Assembly (NCBI GenBank): GCA_021781455.1
Contig: JAJXWV010000047.1
Location: forward strand, 124,001 to 188,000
Length of the DNA: 64,000 nt
Origin: Acidobacteriota bacterium
Lineage (GTDB): Bacteria; Acidobacteriota; Thermoanaerobaculia; Gp7-AA8
Direction of reading: 5' to 3'
The position numbers and the translations under genes were made by a program. Positions 38,220 through 47,112 of this stretch are shown piece by piece. The notes below the pieces were generated by a model. The model ran no database searches and was not told the DNA's origin. It saw only the letters and a list, made by a program, of their open reading frames with translations. Numbering within the stretch: the stretch's first letter is position 1; each line of letters starts with the position of its first letter.

Positions 38220-40329
38220 ACCAGATCGCGCAGCGCTTCGCTTCGGCGCGAACCATCGTCTGGCCCTCGTTACAGCCGAACGCCTTCTGGAACGCCGGCA
38301 TGTTCTGCACGGTGCCGTTGACGCGGAACGGGCCCTGCGCGTGCGGGTCGATCAGCGCGCGGCGGGTCTGCTCCTCAGGGGCCATGTTCTCGCCCCACAC
38401 CTGCGCGAATCCGAGGAAGAAGCGCTGCTCGGGCGTGAATCCGTCGACCGTCTGGCGCGGCTTCCCTTCCTGCGATTTCTCGTAGGCGCGCAGCGCCAGC
38501 GTCGCGCCGCCGAGGTCTGCGATCTCCTCGCCGGTAACGAGCTTGCCGTTGATGTTGATCCCCGGCGCCACGTTGAATTCGCTGTACTCGTTCGAGATGC
38601 ACTCCGCGCGCGACTGGAAGTTCTTCAGGTCCTCGGGCGTCCACCAGTTGCGCAGGTTGCCGTGGGCGTCGAACTTCGCGCCCTGGTCGTCGAAGCCGTG
38701 CGTCATCTCGTGGCCGATGACCGTGCCGATGCCGCCGTAGTTGTAGGCGTCGTCGGCGTTCGGGTCGTAGAACGGCGGCTGCAGGATGCCGGCCGGGAAG
38801 GTGATGTTGTTCTGGCTGGGGTTGTAGAACGCGTTGACGGTCGGCGGCGTCATGAAGCCCCACTCGCTCGGGTCGTCGGGCTTGCCGATCTTGTTGATGT
38901 TGCGGTGATACGCGAACTGCCGCGTGGCGCGGACGTCGTTGTAGTACGAGTCCTTGCCGATCGTGACCGAGCTGTAGTCGACCCACTTGTCGGGATAGCC
39001 GATGCGGCGGCGGAAGGCGTCGAGCTTCACCAGGGCAGCCTTCTTCGTCTCCGGTCCCATCCAGCTGAGCGTCGGGATGTCCTCGCGCAGGGCGCCGACG
39101 AGGTTGTCGATCAGCGAGTTCATCTTGGCCTTGGCCTCGGGGGTGAAGTTCGTCCGGACGTACTCCTGGCCTAACAGCCAGCCGAGGGAGCGGTCGGTGG
39201 ACTGCACACAGCGCTTCCAGCGCTCCTGCTGTTCCTTCTGGCCGGAGAGGATGCGGCCGTTGAAGTTGAAGTCCTCCTCCTGGAAGGCCTTGGTCAGGGC
39301 CGGGGCGGCGGCGTCGACGATGTTCCAGCGGAGATAGGCCTTCCAGTCGTCGAGCGGGACGTCGTTGAGCAGCCGGTTCATGGCTTCGACGTACTTCGGC
39401 TGGGTCACGTTGAGGGTCGGCTGGGCGACGCCGACGCTCTGGAGGTAACTCGTCCAGTTGATCGCAGGCGCCATCGACTCGAGCTGGGCGACGGTGGTGA
39501 TGTGGTACGTGTTGTCGGGATTGCGCATCTCGACGCGCGGGAGCGTGGCCGTGGCGAGCTTGGTCTCGAGATCGAGGACGCGCCTGGCATCGGCCTCAGC
39601 GGTGGCTGCGTCCTCGCCGGCCAGAGCGAATTCCTTCGCCACGTGGGCGACGTACTCGCTGCGGATCTTCACGAAGCGGGCATCGTCGCGGAGGTAGTAA
39701 TCGCGGTCGGGCAGGCCGAGGGAGCCGGCGCCTAGGGCGGCGATGATCATCGTGCTGTTCTTGAAGTCGTTGACGCCGCCGACGCGGAACAGCGGCGCGT
39801 AGCCTTCGGTGTGCAGGCGGGTCAGCTCGGCGAGGAACTGCTGGCGGTCGCTGATTCCGTTGATGCGCGCCAGCTCGGGCTGAATCGGCGTCGTACCGGC
39901 AGCTTCGATGGCTGTTTCGTTCATGCAGGCCGAGTAGAAGTCACCGAGCTTCTGCGGGTTGCTGCCGGCCGGCGCGTTCTGCGCGGCGTCGGCCTCGAGA
40001 ATCTTGTGGAGCGTCTCGCGATTGCGCTCCGCGAGCTCTTCGAAGCGGCCGAAGCGCGAGTACTGCGGCGGCAGCGGATGCGAGGCGCGCCACTTCCCGA
40101 CGGCGTAGTTGTAGAAGTCGTCACAGGCCTTGACGGCCGTGTCCATGCCGCCGACGTCGAAGCCGTGCGCGCCGATGAAGGCGTGCCTCGTCACCGGCTC
40201 GGAGGTGGTGGCGGCGGCGGGTGAAGCGGTGGGGGTCTCGGTGGTGGTCGAGGTGGATTTCGTCGTGGTCGAGCACGACACGATCAGGACGGCTGCAGCG
40301 ACAGCGAGAAACGGCCCGGCTCTGCGCAT
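38218..40329 (-). CDS. M13 (neprilysin/PepO) metallopeptidase lipoprotein
   Basis: A 703-residue exported endopeptidase. The signal ends in a lipobox (LIVSC), so it is likely lipid-anchored in the periplasm or outer membrane. A Ser/Thr-rich linker follows. The zinc site is IGHEMTHGFDDQGAKFD with the third ligand in GEEIADLGG, and the substrate motif VNAFYNPSQNNITFPAGIL is present. The C-terminus ends in the family CxxW (CAIW). The start at 40329 gives the signal peptide; the longer frame reads through P7 repeat. Confidence 0.95.
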   Translation of the reverse strand: MRRAGPFLAVAAAVLIVSCSTTTKSTSTTTETPTASPAAATTSEPVTRHAFIGAHGFDVGGMDTAVKACDDFYNYAVGKWRASHPLPPQYSRFGRFEELAERNRETLHKILEADAAQNAPAGSNPQKLGDFYSACMNETAIEAAGTTPIQPELARINGISDRQQFLAELTRLHTEGYAPLFRVGGVNDFKNSTMIIAALGAGSLGLPDRDYYLRDDARFVKIRSEYVAHVAKEFALAGEDAATAEADARRVLDLETKLATATLPRVEMRNPDNTYHITTVAQLESMAPAINWTSYLQSVGVAQPTLNVTQPKYVEAMNRLLNDVPLDDWKAYLRWNIVDAAAPALTKAFQEEDFNFNGRILSGQKEQQERWKRCVQSTDRSLGWLLGQEYVRTNFTPEAKAKMNSLIDNLVGALREDIPTLSWMGPETKKAALVKLDAFRRRIGYPDKWVDYSSVTIGKDSYYNDVRATRQFAYHRNINKIGKPDDPSEWGFMTPPTVNAFYNPSQNNITFPAGILQPPFYDPNADDAYNYGGIGTVIGHEMTHGFDDQGAKFDAHGNLRNWWTPEDLKNFQSRAECISNEYSEFNVAPGININGKLVTGEEIADLGGATLALRAYEKSQEGKPRQTVDGFTPEQRFFLGFAQVWGENMAPEEQTRRALIDPHAQGPFRVNGTVQNMPAFQKAFGCNEGQTMVRAEAKRCAIW

Positions 40330-40425
40330 CGGATCTCCTTTTCCTGTGGATGTGCATCCATTCGGCAGCGCATCGTATCGAAACTTTTGCAGACGGGCGC
40401 GTGAACGAACTGTGCCAGCCCCCCC

Positions 40426-40557
40426 GAGTGCTGAGTACTGAGTGCTGAGTACTGAGTGCTGAGTACTGAGCCTGAGTCCGCATCGACATGCAGTCATGCC
40501 GGGGGCAACACCGCATGGCTGCCCACTCAGTACTCAGCACTCAGTACTCAGCACTTG
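40426..40557. repeat. P7 palindrome, unit GTACTGA/GTGCTGA, second locus
   Basis: Six units at 40426-40470 are mirrored by about five at 40524-40557. It lies in the divergent spacer (40330-40578) of the M13 peptidase and permease genes. The unit is the same as at 23241-23414. Confidence 0.85.
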
Positions 40558-40578
40558 ATTCGGTACACTTCGCCGCGC

Positions 40579-41898
40579 ATGAGCAGCCTCCGGCGCGAGA
40601 TCGGGCTGTGGCGCGGGGTCGCCCTGAACATGATCGACATGGTCGGGATCGGCCCGTTCATCACCATCCCGTTCATCCTGGCGGCCATGGGCGGCGGCCG
40701 CGGGATGCTGGCCTGGGTGTTAGGCGGGCTGCTGGCCATCAGCGACGGACTGGTCACCGCCGAGCTCTCCGCCGAGCTTCCCGGCGCCGGCGGCTCATAC
40801 GTCTTCCTCCGCAACGCCTACGGGAAGTGGGGACGCCTGGTCTCGTTCCTCTTCCTGTTCCAGATCCTCGTCTCCGCTCCTCTGTCGATGGCCTCCGGAT
40901 GCATCGGCTTTGCGAACTACCTCGGCGTGCTGGTGCCGCGGGCCACTCATGCCGTGCCGCTCACGGCCATGATCGTCTGCATCCTGACGACGCTCCTGTT
41001 GCTCCGCCGCATCGGCGACATCGGCAAATTCTCGATCCTGCTCTGGATCGGGGTCCTCGGCACTCTGGCCATCGTCATCTTCGCCGGCCTGCCCCACCTG
41101 AAGCTCTCGGCGTTCCAGTTCTGGAACGCACCCCGGCTCGACGGGAAGCTCGCCTACTCCGGCCTCGGCGTCGCGCTCATCTACTCGGTCTACGACTACC
41201 TCGGCTACTACAACATCTGCTACCTCGGCGACGAGGTTCACGAGCCGTCGCGCACCATCCCCAGGGTGATCGTCATCTCCATCCTCTCCATCGGCGCCAT
41301 TTACCTGGTGATGAATGCCTGCATCATCTCGGTCCTGCCGATGAAGCAGGCCATGACCTCCCAGTCGGTCGTCAGTGACTACCTCGCCGCGCTCCTCGGC
41401 ACGCGCGCGGCGAGGTGGATCTCGCTGCTCATCCTCTGGACCGCGTTCGCCTCGATCTTCTCGCTGATGCTCGGTTATTCGCGGATCCTCTACGCGGCGG
41501 CGCGAGACCGGAACTTCTTCGCGATCTTCTCGAGGCTGCACCCCACGCATGCATACCCGGTGGTGTCGCTTCTCTTCCTCGGCGGCGTGGCGGCGATCTT
41601 CTGCTGGATCCCGCTGAAGAACGTGCTTCAGGCCATCCTCTCGATCAGGGCCATCATCCCGTTCATGGCCCAGATCGTCGGCGCCGTGATCCTGCGCGTC
41701 CGCGAGCCGGAGCGCCCACGGCCCTTCCGCATGTGGCTCTATCCGCTGCCCGCGATCGTCGCCTTGGGGCTGTGGTCGTTCATCGTCATCTCGCCCGAGA
41801 AGGGGTTGAAGGTGGGCGGGCTGTACGTGATCGCGGCGGGAATCGTGTTCTACGTCTTGAGGGAAGCGTTCGCGAAGAAATTGAAAATTGGAAATTGA
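40579..41898 (+). CDS. Amino acid/polyamine permease (APC superfamily)
   Basis: A 439-residue membrane protein with about 12 helices. The APC N-terminal signature is GVALNMIDMVGIGPFITIPFIL and LSAELPGAGGSYVFLRNAYG. It imports or exchanges an amino acid. The start at 40579 (MSSLRREIG) is chosen because upstream frame is P7 repeat. Its last residues (KKLKIGN) and stop lie in another P7 arm. Confidence 0.9.
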   Translation: MSSLRREIGLWRGVALNMIDMVGIGPFITIPFILAAMGGGRGMLAWVLGGLLAISDGLVTAELSAELPGAGGSYVFLRNAYGKWGRLVSFLFLFQILVSAPLSMASGCIGFANYLGVLVPRATHAVPLTAMIVCILTTLLLLRRIGDIGKFSILLWIGVLGTLAIVIFAGLPHLKLSAFQFWNAPRLDGKLAYSGLGVALIYSVYDYLGYYNICYLGDEVHEPSRTIPRVIVISILSIGAIYLVMNACIISVLPMKQAMTSQSVVSDYLAALLGTRAARWISLLILWTAFASIFSLMLGYSRILYAAARDRNFFAIFSRLHPTHAYPVVSLLFLGGVAAIFCWIPLKNVLQAILSIRAIIPFMAQIVGAVILRVREPERPRPFRMWLYPLPAIVALGLWSFIVISPEKGLKVGGLYVIAAGIVFYVLREAFAKKLKIGN

Positions 41899-41957
41899 AA
41901 ATTGAAAGAAGCCTCGCCATCTTTCAATTTTCAATTTTCAATTTTCAATTTTCAATT
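41880..41957. repeat. P7 palindrome, unit ATTGAAA, second locus
   Basis: The left arm (41880-41907) contains the permease stop codon. The right arm at 41923-41957 has five TTTCAAT units. It sits between convergent genes, as does the copy at 10945-11031. Confidence 0.85.
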
Positions 41958-41963
41958 CCCAGC

Positions 41964-42353
41964 TCACCGCGCTTCAGCGACTCCCCGCTCTCGCACCCAG
42001 AACACGGCCTGCTGCTGAAACCGCGTCTTGTAGGCATCGATGATCTCGGCGATCTTGCGGTCGTTCTCGCCGCCCTGCGGGTGAGTCATCTCGACGACGT
42101 GCGACGCCTCCCGCTTGCCCTGCCAGTGGCCCGTGGCGCTCCATTCCGTGAAGCCGGGAAAGCGCGGCGTGATGACTTCCTCGACGAAGCCCTTCCACTC
42201 CGCATCACTGACCACTCCGCCCGGACGCGCAGTGCCGAAGTAAAGCGTGTCGATCTGCTGTACCTCGACCAGATGAACCGAGCCGCAGGCCACGAGGAGC
42301 GTCAATGCGACCAGCGCGGAGGCGCGTAGGGACGCGCAGCAGCGCGTCCGCAA
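41964..42353 (-). CDS. DUF3574 lipoprotein
   Basis: A 129-residue protein if started at the TTG at 42353. That start gives the basic n-region MRTRCCASLR, a hydrophobic core and lipobox LVAC (cleavage before Cys 23). The mature part matches DUF3574: DTLYFGTARPGG near residue 35, FTEWSATGHWQG, KIAEIIDAYKTRFQQQAVFWV. Function is unknown. The n-region is encoded by one arm of the palindrome 42328-42412, so the signal peptide is partly repeat-derived. ATGs further upstream (42443, 42512) give no signal peptide. Confidence 0.75.
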   Translation of the reverse strand: MRTRCCASLRASALVALTLLVACGSVHLVEVQQIDTLYFGTARPGGVVSDAEWKGFVEEVITPRFPGFTEWSATGHWQGKREASHVVEMTHPQGGENDRKIAEIIDAYKTRFQQQAVFWVRERGVAEAR

Positions 42354-42412
42354 CTCCCCGTGGCGGCGGCGTGGACGAGAGCTGCGGACGCGCTGCTGCG
42401 CGTCCCTGCACC
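42328..42412. repeat. Palindrome with ACGCGCAGCAGCGCGTCC arms
   Basis: The left arm is at 42332-42351 and the right arm at 42388-42408, with about 35 bases between. It overlaps the 5' end of the DUF3574 gene. Architecture is like family D but the sequence is different. Confidence 0.8.
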
Positions 42413-42432
42413 GCACCTGCCTGTCCGGGCAT

Positions 42433-43014
42433 TCAGGTCTCATCGCGATCGATCCATTGCTCGACGGCGGGCGGTACGTACTCCGCGAAGCGCCGCAGCA
42501 GCGCGTGGGCATCGGATTCCACGATCGCGGCGCGGCGCATCTCCGGACGGATGAACGACTCGCTCACCCCGTGATCGAGGAACTCGAACAGCTTCGAGTA
42601 ATAGCCGTTGACGTTGAGGAATCCGACCGGCTTGCGGTGCATGCCCAGCTGGGCCCAGGTCCAGATCTCGAAGATCTCCTCGAGGGTGCCCAGGCCGCCG
42701 GGGAGGGCGATGAAGCCGTCGGAGAGCTCCGCCATCATCGCCTTGCGCTCGTGCATGGTGTCGACGACGCGCATGGCCGTCAGGCCGGTGTGGCCGAGCT
42801 CGCGCCGGAGCAGGGCGCGCGGGATGACGCCGATGACCTGACCGCCGCGACCGATGACCTCGTCCGCCACCACGCCCATCAGCCCCACCCGCCCACCCCC
42901 GTACACCAGGGCGATGCCCTCGCGCACGAGCGCGTCCGCCAGATCGCGCGCCGCCTCGGCGTAGTCGCCGCGCGCACCCGAATAGGAGCCACAGAAGACG
43001 CAGATACGGTTCAC
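42433..43014 (-). CDS. LOG family protein (nucleoside 5'-monophosphate phosphoribohydrolase)
   Basis: A 193-residue Rossmann-fold enzyme of the TIGR00730/LOG family. The N-terminus is ICVFCGSYSGA, the nucleotide site is VYGGGRVGLMG, and the signature PGGLGTLEEIFEIWTW is intact. Members release free base from cytokinin-type or purine nucleoside monophosphates. It is a short distance upstream of the DUF3574 gene on the same strand. Confidence 0.92.
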   Translation of the reverse strand: MNRICVFCGSYSGARGDYAEAARDLADALVREGIALVYGGGRVGLMGVVADEVIGRGGQVIGVIPRALLRRELGHTGLTAMRVVDTMHERKAMMAELSDGFIALPGGLGTLEEIFEIWTWAQLGMHRKPVGFLNVNGYYSKLFEFLDHGVSESFIRPEMRRAAIVESDAHALLRRFAEYVPPAVEQWIDRDET

Positions 43015-43031
43015 GAGGGAAAGTCTATTAC

Positions 43032-43156
43032 CAGACCGCAGACCGCAGACGGCAGACCGCAGACCGCAGACGGCAGACCACAGATGCCCGGGGCGCGGTC
43101 TGTGGTCTGCGGTCTGCGGTCTGTGGTCTGCGGTCTGCCGTCTGCGGTCTGCCGTC
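43032..43156. repeat. P7 palindrome, unit CCGCAGA/CGGTCTG, second locus
   Basis: Seven units at 43032-43083 are mirrored by eight at 43100-43156 with a loop of 16 bases, among the longest P7 arms here. It lies between the divergent LOG and serine hydrolase genes. Confidence 0.9.
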
Positions 43157-43178
43157 TTCCATCGGCTATCCTTCGCCC

Positions 43179-44666
43179 ATGCTCAAGCGCACTCTCCCCT
43201 TTCTCCTCCTCATTCTGGCGACCGCGGCATTTGCGAGAGACATCGACCCGCGCGTGGTCGATCGAATCGTAGAGGACACCATGAAAGCCTGGAAGGTGCC
43301 GGGAGCGGCGGTGGCCATCGTGCAGGACGACCGCGTCGTCTATGCGAAGGGCTTCGGAGTGAAGGAGCTCGGGAAGCCCGACGCCGTCACGCCCGACACT
43401 CTCTTCGCCATCGCCTCCAACTCCAAGGCCTTCACCACCGCGGCCATGGCCATCCTGGTCGACGAGAAGAAGATGTCGTGGGACGACCCGGTACGAAAAT
43501 ACGTCGACTACTTTCACCTCGACGATCCGTGCGCCGACTCGCTGGTCACGCTGCGGGACATCGTTTCGCATCGCACCGGCCTGTCGCGCCACGACGAGCT
43601 CTGGGACAACACGAACTGGTCCCGTGAACAGGTCATCCGCGCGATCGGCCACGTGAAACTCTCCAAACCGATCCGCACGGCCTACCAGTACAACAACATC
43701 ATGTTCATGACCGCCGGCGAGGCGGTGGCCGCGGCGGCGAAGATGCCGTGGAGCGACTTCGTCCGGACGCGCATTTTCGACCCGCTCGGGATGACGCACA
43801 CCCGCACGTCCATGTCCGATTTCTACGCATCCGACCACGCCATCGGCCACAACTACGATCGGAAGAAGGACGTCATGGTCGTCCAGCCGCCCGACGACGA
43901 CACCGCCCTCGGGCCCGCCGGCGCCATCAAGTCGTGCGCCAGCGACATGGGCCAGTGGATCCGCTTCCAGCTCGACGACGGCACAGTCGACGGCAAGCGC
44001 ATCGTCTCCGCTGACGCGCTCGGCGAGACGAAGAAGCCGCAGATGATCATCCCGATGGACGCCGACTCGAAGCAGAACAACCCCGGCACCAACATCATGA
44101 CCTACGGCATGGGCTGGGGCGTTCAGGATTATCTCGGGCAGCTGCTCGTCGCGCACGCAGGCGCGCTGAACCGGTTCCGCAGCAACGTGGCCCTCCTCCC
44201 CGACCAGCATGCCGGCGTGGCCGTGATGATCAACAGCAGCCGCGGCAACGCCGCCCTCGCCGTACGGCGTGCGATCGTCGATCTGATTCTCGGCACACCC
44301 CAGCGCGATTGGAGCGCCTTCTACCTCAGCCGCGAGAATGAAGAAATTGCGAAGGCGGAGAAGAAGAAGGCCGAAACCGAAGCCGCGTTGCCGAAGGACA
44401 CGAAGCCTTCACACGACCTGAGCGCCTACGCGGGCGTCTACCAGAATGCGGGATATGGTCCGGCGACGGTTTCCTTCGAGAACGGCGGCCTCGTCCTGCG
44501 CTGGCAGAAGCTGGTCCTGCCTCTGACGCACTGGACCTATGACACGTTCTCCGCCGTGTCCGAGCCCGACGACGTCGACGAGAAAGTGCAGTTCCAGATC
44601 GCTCAGGACGGAAAGGTCAATAGCTTGACCATCTTTGGCGAGGAGTTCGCAAAGAAGGCGGACTGA
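43179..44666 (+). CDS. Class C beta-lactamase-fold serine hydrolase
   Basis: A 495-residue exported protein with a signal peptide (cleavage near AFA/RD, residue 20). The SxxK motif is S80-NSK83, and the second motif YxN is Y172-N-N174. A C-terminal DUF3471-like beta domain follows (HDLSAYAGVYQNAGYGP). The family includes esterases, D-aminopeptidases and penicillin-binding-like enzymes. A beta-lactamase role is not supported by anything specific. Confidence 0.9.
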   Translation: MLKRTLPFLLLILATAAFARDIDPRVVDRIVEDTMKAWKVPGAAVAIVQDDRVVYAKGFGVKELGKPDAVTPDTLFAIASNSKAFTTAAMAILVDEKKMSWDDPVRKYVDYFHLDDPCADSLVTLRDIVSHRTGLSRHDELWDNTNWSREQVIRAIGHVKLSKPIRTAYQYNNIMFMTAGEAVAAAAKMPWSDFVRTRIFDPLGMTHTRTSMSDFYASDHAIGHNYDRKKDVMVVQPPDDDTALGPAGAIKSCASDMGQWIRFQLDDGTVDGKRIVSADALGETKKPQMIIPMDADSKQNNPGTNIMTYGMGWGVQDYLGQLLVAHAGALNRFRSNVALLPDQHAGVAVMINSSRGNAALAVRRAIVDLILGTPQRDWSAFYLSRENEEIAKAEKKKAETEAALPKDTKPSHDLSAYAGVYQNAGYGPATVSFENGGLVLRWQKLVLPLTHWTYDTFSAVSEPDDVDEKVQFQIAQDGKVNSLTIFGEEFAKKAD

Positions 44667-44677
44667 CGGCCGTCAGG

Positions 44678-44822
44678 CAGCCCCTCACCCGGCTTCGCCA
44701 CCCTCTCCCCGCGCGGCGGGGAGAGGGGCAACGAACATCAACACTCGCAGGAACCGCGAATCGTTGCCCTCCTCCCCGCAGCAGCGGGGAGAAGCTGGCC
44801 GAAGGCCGGATGAGGGGCGCGG
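44678..44822. repeat. Family F palindrome, copy F1
   Basis: Outer arms are CCCCTCACCCGGCTTCGCCA and a mirrored GCCGAAGGCCGGATGAGGGG. Each half carries its own CTCCCCGC.GCGGGGAG hairpin. It is between convergent genes; copy F2 is at 58398-58512. Confidence 0.8.
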
Positions 44823-44829
44823 AGTTCGA

Positions 44830-45165
44830 CTAGTCCAGCGTCAGAGCCGAAACGTGGATCACGCCGTCCTTCTCGTCTCCGGTGACGGTGGCGCGCAAAT
44901 GATCTTTCTTGTCCGACTTCAGCAGAGCGGCCTTGGCCAGCTCGCTTCCCTTCTCGTCGAACTTCACGAACTTCCCGTCGACCACTGCACCATAGCCCGC
45001 CTTCGAGCACTGCAGAGCGCACGAGCGGGAATGTTTGTCGGGACTGGCGATGGCGTCCTTCTTCTTGGCGCAGTTGGCGTCCATCAGCGACACGTCCTTC
45101 CACGTCGTGGCGTACATCGGCAGGGCCAGGGCCAGGGCTGCGATGGTCAGGGCAATCTTCCTCAT
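44830..45165 (-). CDS. Small secreted hypothetical protein
   Basis: A 111-residue protein with a signal peptide (MRKIALTIAALALALPMYA/TT). The mature part has three Cys and the segment SRSCALQCSKAGYGAVVDGKFVKFDEKGSELAKAALLKS. The family is common in such genomes but I cannot name a function. The ribosome site AGGAGAGG lies 4 bases upstream. It directly follows the DoxX-like gene, so the two form an operon. Confidence 0.75.
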   Translation of the reverse strand: MRKIALTIAALALALPMYATTWKDVSLMDANCAKKKDAIASPDKHSRSCALQCSKAGYGAVVDGKFVKFDEKGSELAKAALLKSDKKDHLRATVTGDEKDGVIHVSALTLD

Positions 45166-45179
45166 CTTTCCTCTCCTTT

Positions 45180-45596
45180 TCACGCGGCTTTGATCCGCAT
45201 TGAACTCAAATCATTCACCCCGGCGGTCTCACGCACTTCGGCCAGGCGGGCCAGCGCGAACGCCCCAAGGGCAATTTCGATGTCGCGAACGGCGAGATCG
45301 TAATACATCCCGGTGGTCACGAGATTGATGGCGATGGCGATCAGCCACACCATCACCACGTAGGCACCGATCCTGGTAAATCCGGCCAGAACGGCCAGGC
45401 CGACCACCATCTCGACGACGCCGACGATGTGCATGAACGTCGTGGCGCTGATCGGGATGACTTTCGTCGCCATCGGGCTCAGGTACATCGACCAGTCGGT
45501 GAGAAAGTTGAAGAACTTGTCGAGCCCCGCCAGGAACGGCCCCACGCCGAGGCCGATGCGCAGGACCCAGTAAGCAGTGTTGAGACGGCGATCCAT
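45180..45596 (-). CDS. DoxX-like membrane protein
   Basis: A 138-residue membrane protein with four helices and the DoxX-type layout LRIGLGVGPFLAGLDKFFNFLTDW, GVVEMVVGLAVLAGFTRIGAYVV. Members are linked to redox or thiol stress membrane complexes, but function is generally unproven. GGAGGAG precedes the ATG. It is the first gene of a two-gene unit with the small secreted protein; the spacer upstream holds family C copy C4. Confidence 0.82.
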   Translation of the reverse strand: MDRRLNTAYWVLRIGLGVGPFLAGLDKFFNFLTDWSMYLSPMATKVIPISATTFMHIVGVVEMVVGLAVLAGFTRIGAYVVMVWLIAIAINLVTTGMYYDLAVRDIEIALGAFALARLAEVRETAGVNDLSSMRIKAA

Positions 45597-45656
45597 GGAA
45601 GCTCCTCCATGTCGATAGAGTCGAGACGGCTGGGATTGGTGACAGCGCCGCCCCCC

Positions 45657-45911
45657 GTCACTCTGAGCCGGCGGAGCCGCCCCCCGTCACTCTGAGCCGG
45701 CGGAGCCGCCCCCCGTCACTCTGAGCCGGCGCAACCGCCCCCGGCGGCGTAGCGCGGCGAAGAGTCTCTTACCGGGACGATTTGTCGGGCTGGGAGCGGA
45801 TCGCATGTGACAGCAGGCTCACCGCGATCGTGCAATCTGGAGACTCTTCGCCGCGCTCCGCCGCTCCGCCCAACCACCCCACCCCGCGGCTTCGCCGGCT
45901 CAGAGTGACGG
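45657..45911. repeat. Family C palindrome, copy C4, with triplicated left end
   Basis: The left end (CACTCTGAGCCGGCGGAG type) occurs three times in tandem with a period of about 31 bp (45657, 45688, 45719). A single right end is at 45892-45911. The inner GCGAAGAGTCTC / GAGACTCTTCGCC pair and a centre matching C1 and C6 are present. The right end reaches the stop of the D-threonine-aldolase-like gene. Confidence 0.85.
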
Positions 45912-45915
45912 TAGG

Positions 45916-47061
45916 TCACCACCCCCGTACCGGTTTCCACTGCTCGACGATTGCTCCGTGCGCGACCACCTGGTAGGTGTCGTACATGGCCGCGGTCAGG
46001 CAGGAATGGTTGGGGATCACGCGCACCATCGTTCCGATCGGCAGGCGGGCGATGGCGGACGGCTCGCCTTCGACCTTCCCGTGCTCCTGCGAGAGCGAGA
46101 CGAGTTTCAGCGGGAGCGGCCTCAGCTCGAGATCGCAGACGATGCCGTAGCCGAAATTCGGATCGACGTGGTTGGGCCCGGCATCCTTCGACAACGCCAG
46201 CGCGCCGGCATCGAGCACGAGGGAGCGGCGCTCCGGATAGGAACCGATCACCGTCGCCAGCACCGACACCGCGCAATCGCCGAGCGCGCACGAGCCGATC
46301 GTCGCCTGGTAGGCATCGAAGAAGACGTAGTTGCCGGGGCGCACCTCGTCGCAGCCGGTGAAGCGATCGACGACCGAAGCCGTCGGCGTCGAGCCGATGC
46401 TGCGGATCAGATCGGGGCTGCCGAGGTGGTCGCGAAAGCTCGTCACGGCATCGGACTCCTCGTGCGCCACAGCCCGGATCTCGTCCGCGTTCCGGCCGGC
46501 GTAGGAGTGACCGGCATGCGCAAGAGCTCCGCGCAGACGTGTCGCGGGCGATTTCGCGATCGCCTGCGCGAGGGCGACGCTTGCCGGATCATCGGGATCG
46601 ACTCCGGCGCGGTGCGAACCGCAATCGATCTTCAGAAAGACGTCGAATGCAGCGCCGTGAGCGCAATGAAACTCTTCTACGGCGCGTAGAGTGCGCTCGT
46701 TGTCGAGCAGGATGTTCACCCGCTCGACCTTCGCCGCCAGCGCCGCCACCCGCTCCAGCTTCTCCGGCGCGATCGGCACCGCGTAGGTGATGTCGCGGAA
46801 TCCCGCCGCGGCGAAGAACTCCCCCTCGGCCAGCGTCGACACCGTGATCGGCCCGATCGCACCGCCGTGCTGCATCCGCCCGATCTCCAGCGTCTTGTGC
46901 GTCTTGACGTGAGGCCGGAAGGCCACGCCGGAGCGCGCCGCCTTCTCGTGCATGCGGTCGCAATTGCGCCGGACGATGTCGCGATCGACGAGAAACAAGG
47001 GGGTCGTCAGTCCGGCGAATTGAGAATTGAGAATTGAGAATTGAGAACGTTCGGATGCCAT
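45916..47061 (-). CDS. D-threonine aldolase / D-serine dehydratase-like PLP enzyme
   Basis: A 381-residue fold-type III PLP enzyme. The PLP lysine is K53 in FRPHVKTHK, the N-terminal TPLFLVDRDIV is typical, and the C-terminal metal pair His-x-Cys is in VIPNHSCLTAA. Substrate may be D-threonine, D-serine or a related hydroxy-amino acid. The first about 15 residues (SQFSILNSQF) are encoded by a P7 arm. A CTG 17 codons downstream is an alternative start that would exclude it. Confidence 0.88.
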   Translation of the reverse strand: MASERSQFSILNSQFAGLTTPLFLVDRDIVRRNCDRMHEKAARSGVAFRPHVKTHKTLEIGRMQHGGAIGPITVSTLAEGEFFAAAGFRDITYAVPIAPEKLERVAALAAKVERVNILLDNERTLRAVEEFHCAHGAAFDVFLKIDCGSHRAGVDPDDPASVALAQAIAKSPATRLRGALAHAGHSYAGRNADEIRAVAHEESDAVTSFRDHLGSPDLIRSIGSTPTASVVDRFTGCDEVRPGNYVFFDAYQATIGSCALGDCAVSVLATVIGSYPERRSLVLDAGALALSKDAGPNHVDPNFGYGIVCDLELRPLPLKLVSLSQEHGKVEGEPSAIARLPIGTMVRVIPNHSCLTAAMYDTYQVVAHGAIVEQWKPVRGW

Positions 47062-47101
47062 ACGCTCATTTTCTCAATTCTCAATTCTCAATTCTCAATT
47101 C
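47017..47101. repeat. P7 palindrome, unit GAATTGA
   Basis: Four units at 47017-47047 are mirrored at 47071-47101 around 23 bases. It forms the divergent promoter region of the D-threonine-aldolase-like and dinB genes and reads into the former's N-terminus. Confidence 0.88.
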
Positions 47102-47112
47102 AAAATCTAGCC

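Noticed and set aside
43179..44666. Serine hydrolase as an antibiotic-resistance beta-lactamase.
   Set aside because: SxxK and YxN are shared by many esterases and peptidases, and the DUF3471-like tail and lack of AmpC-specific features do not support resistance.
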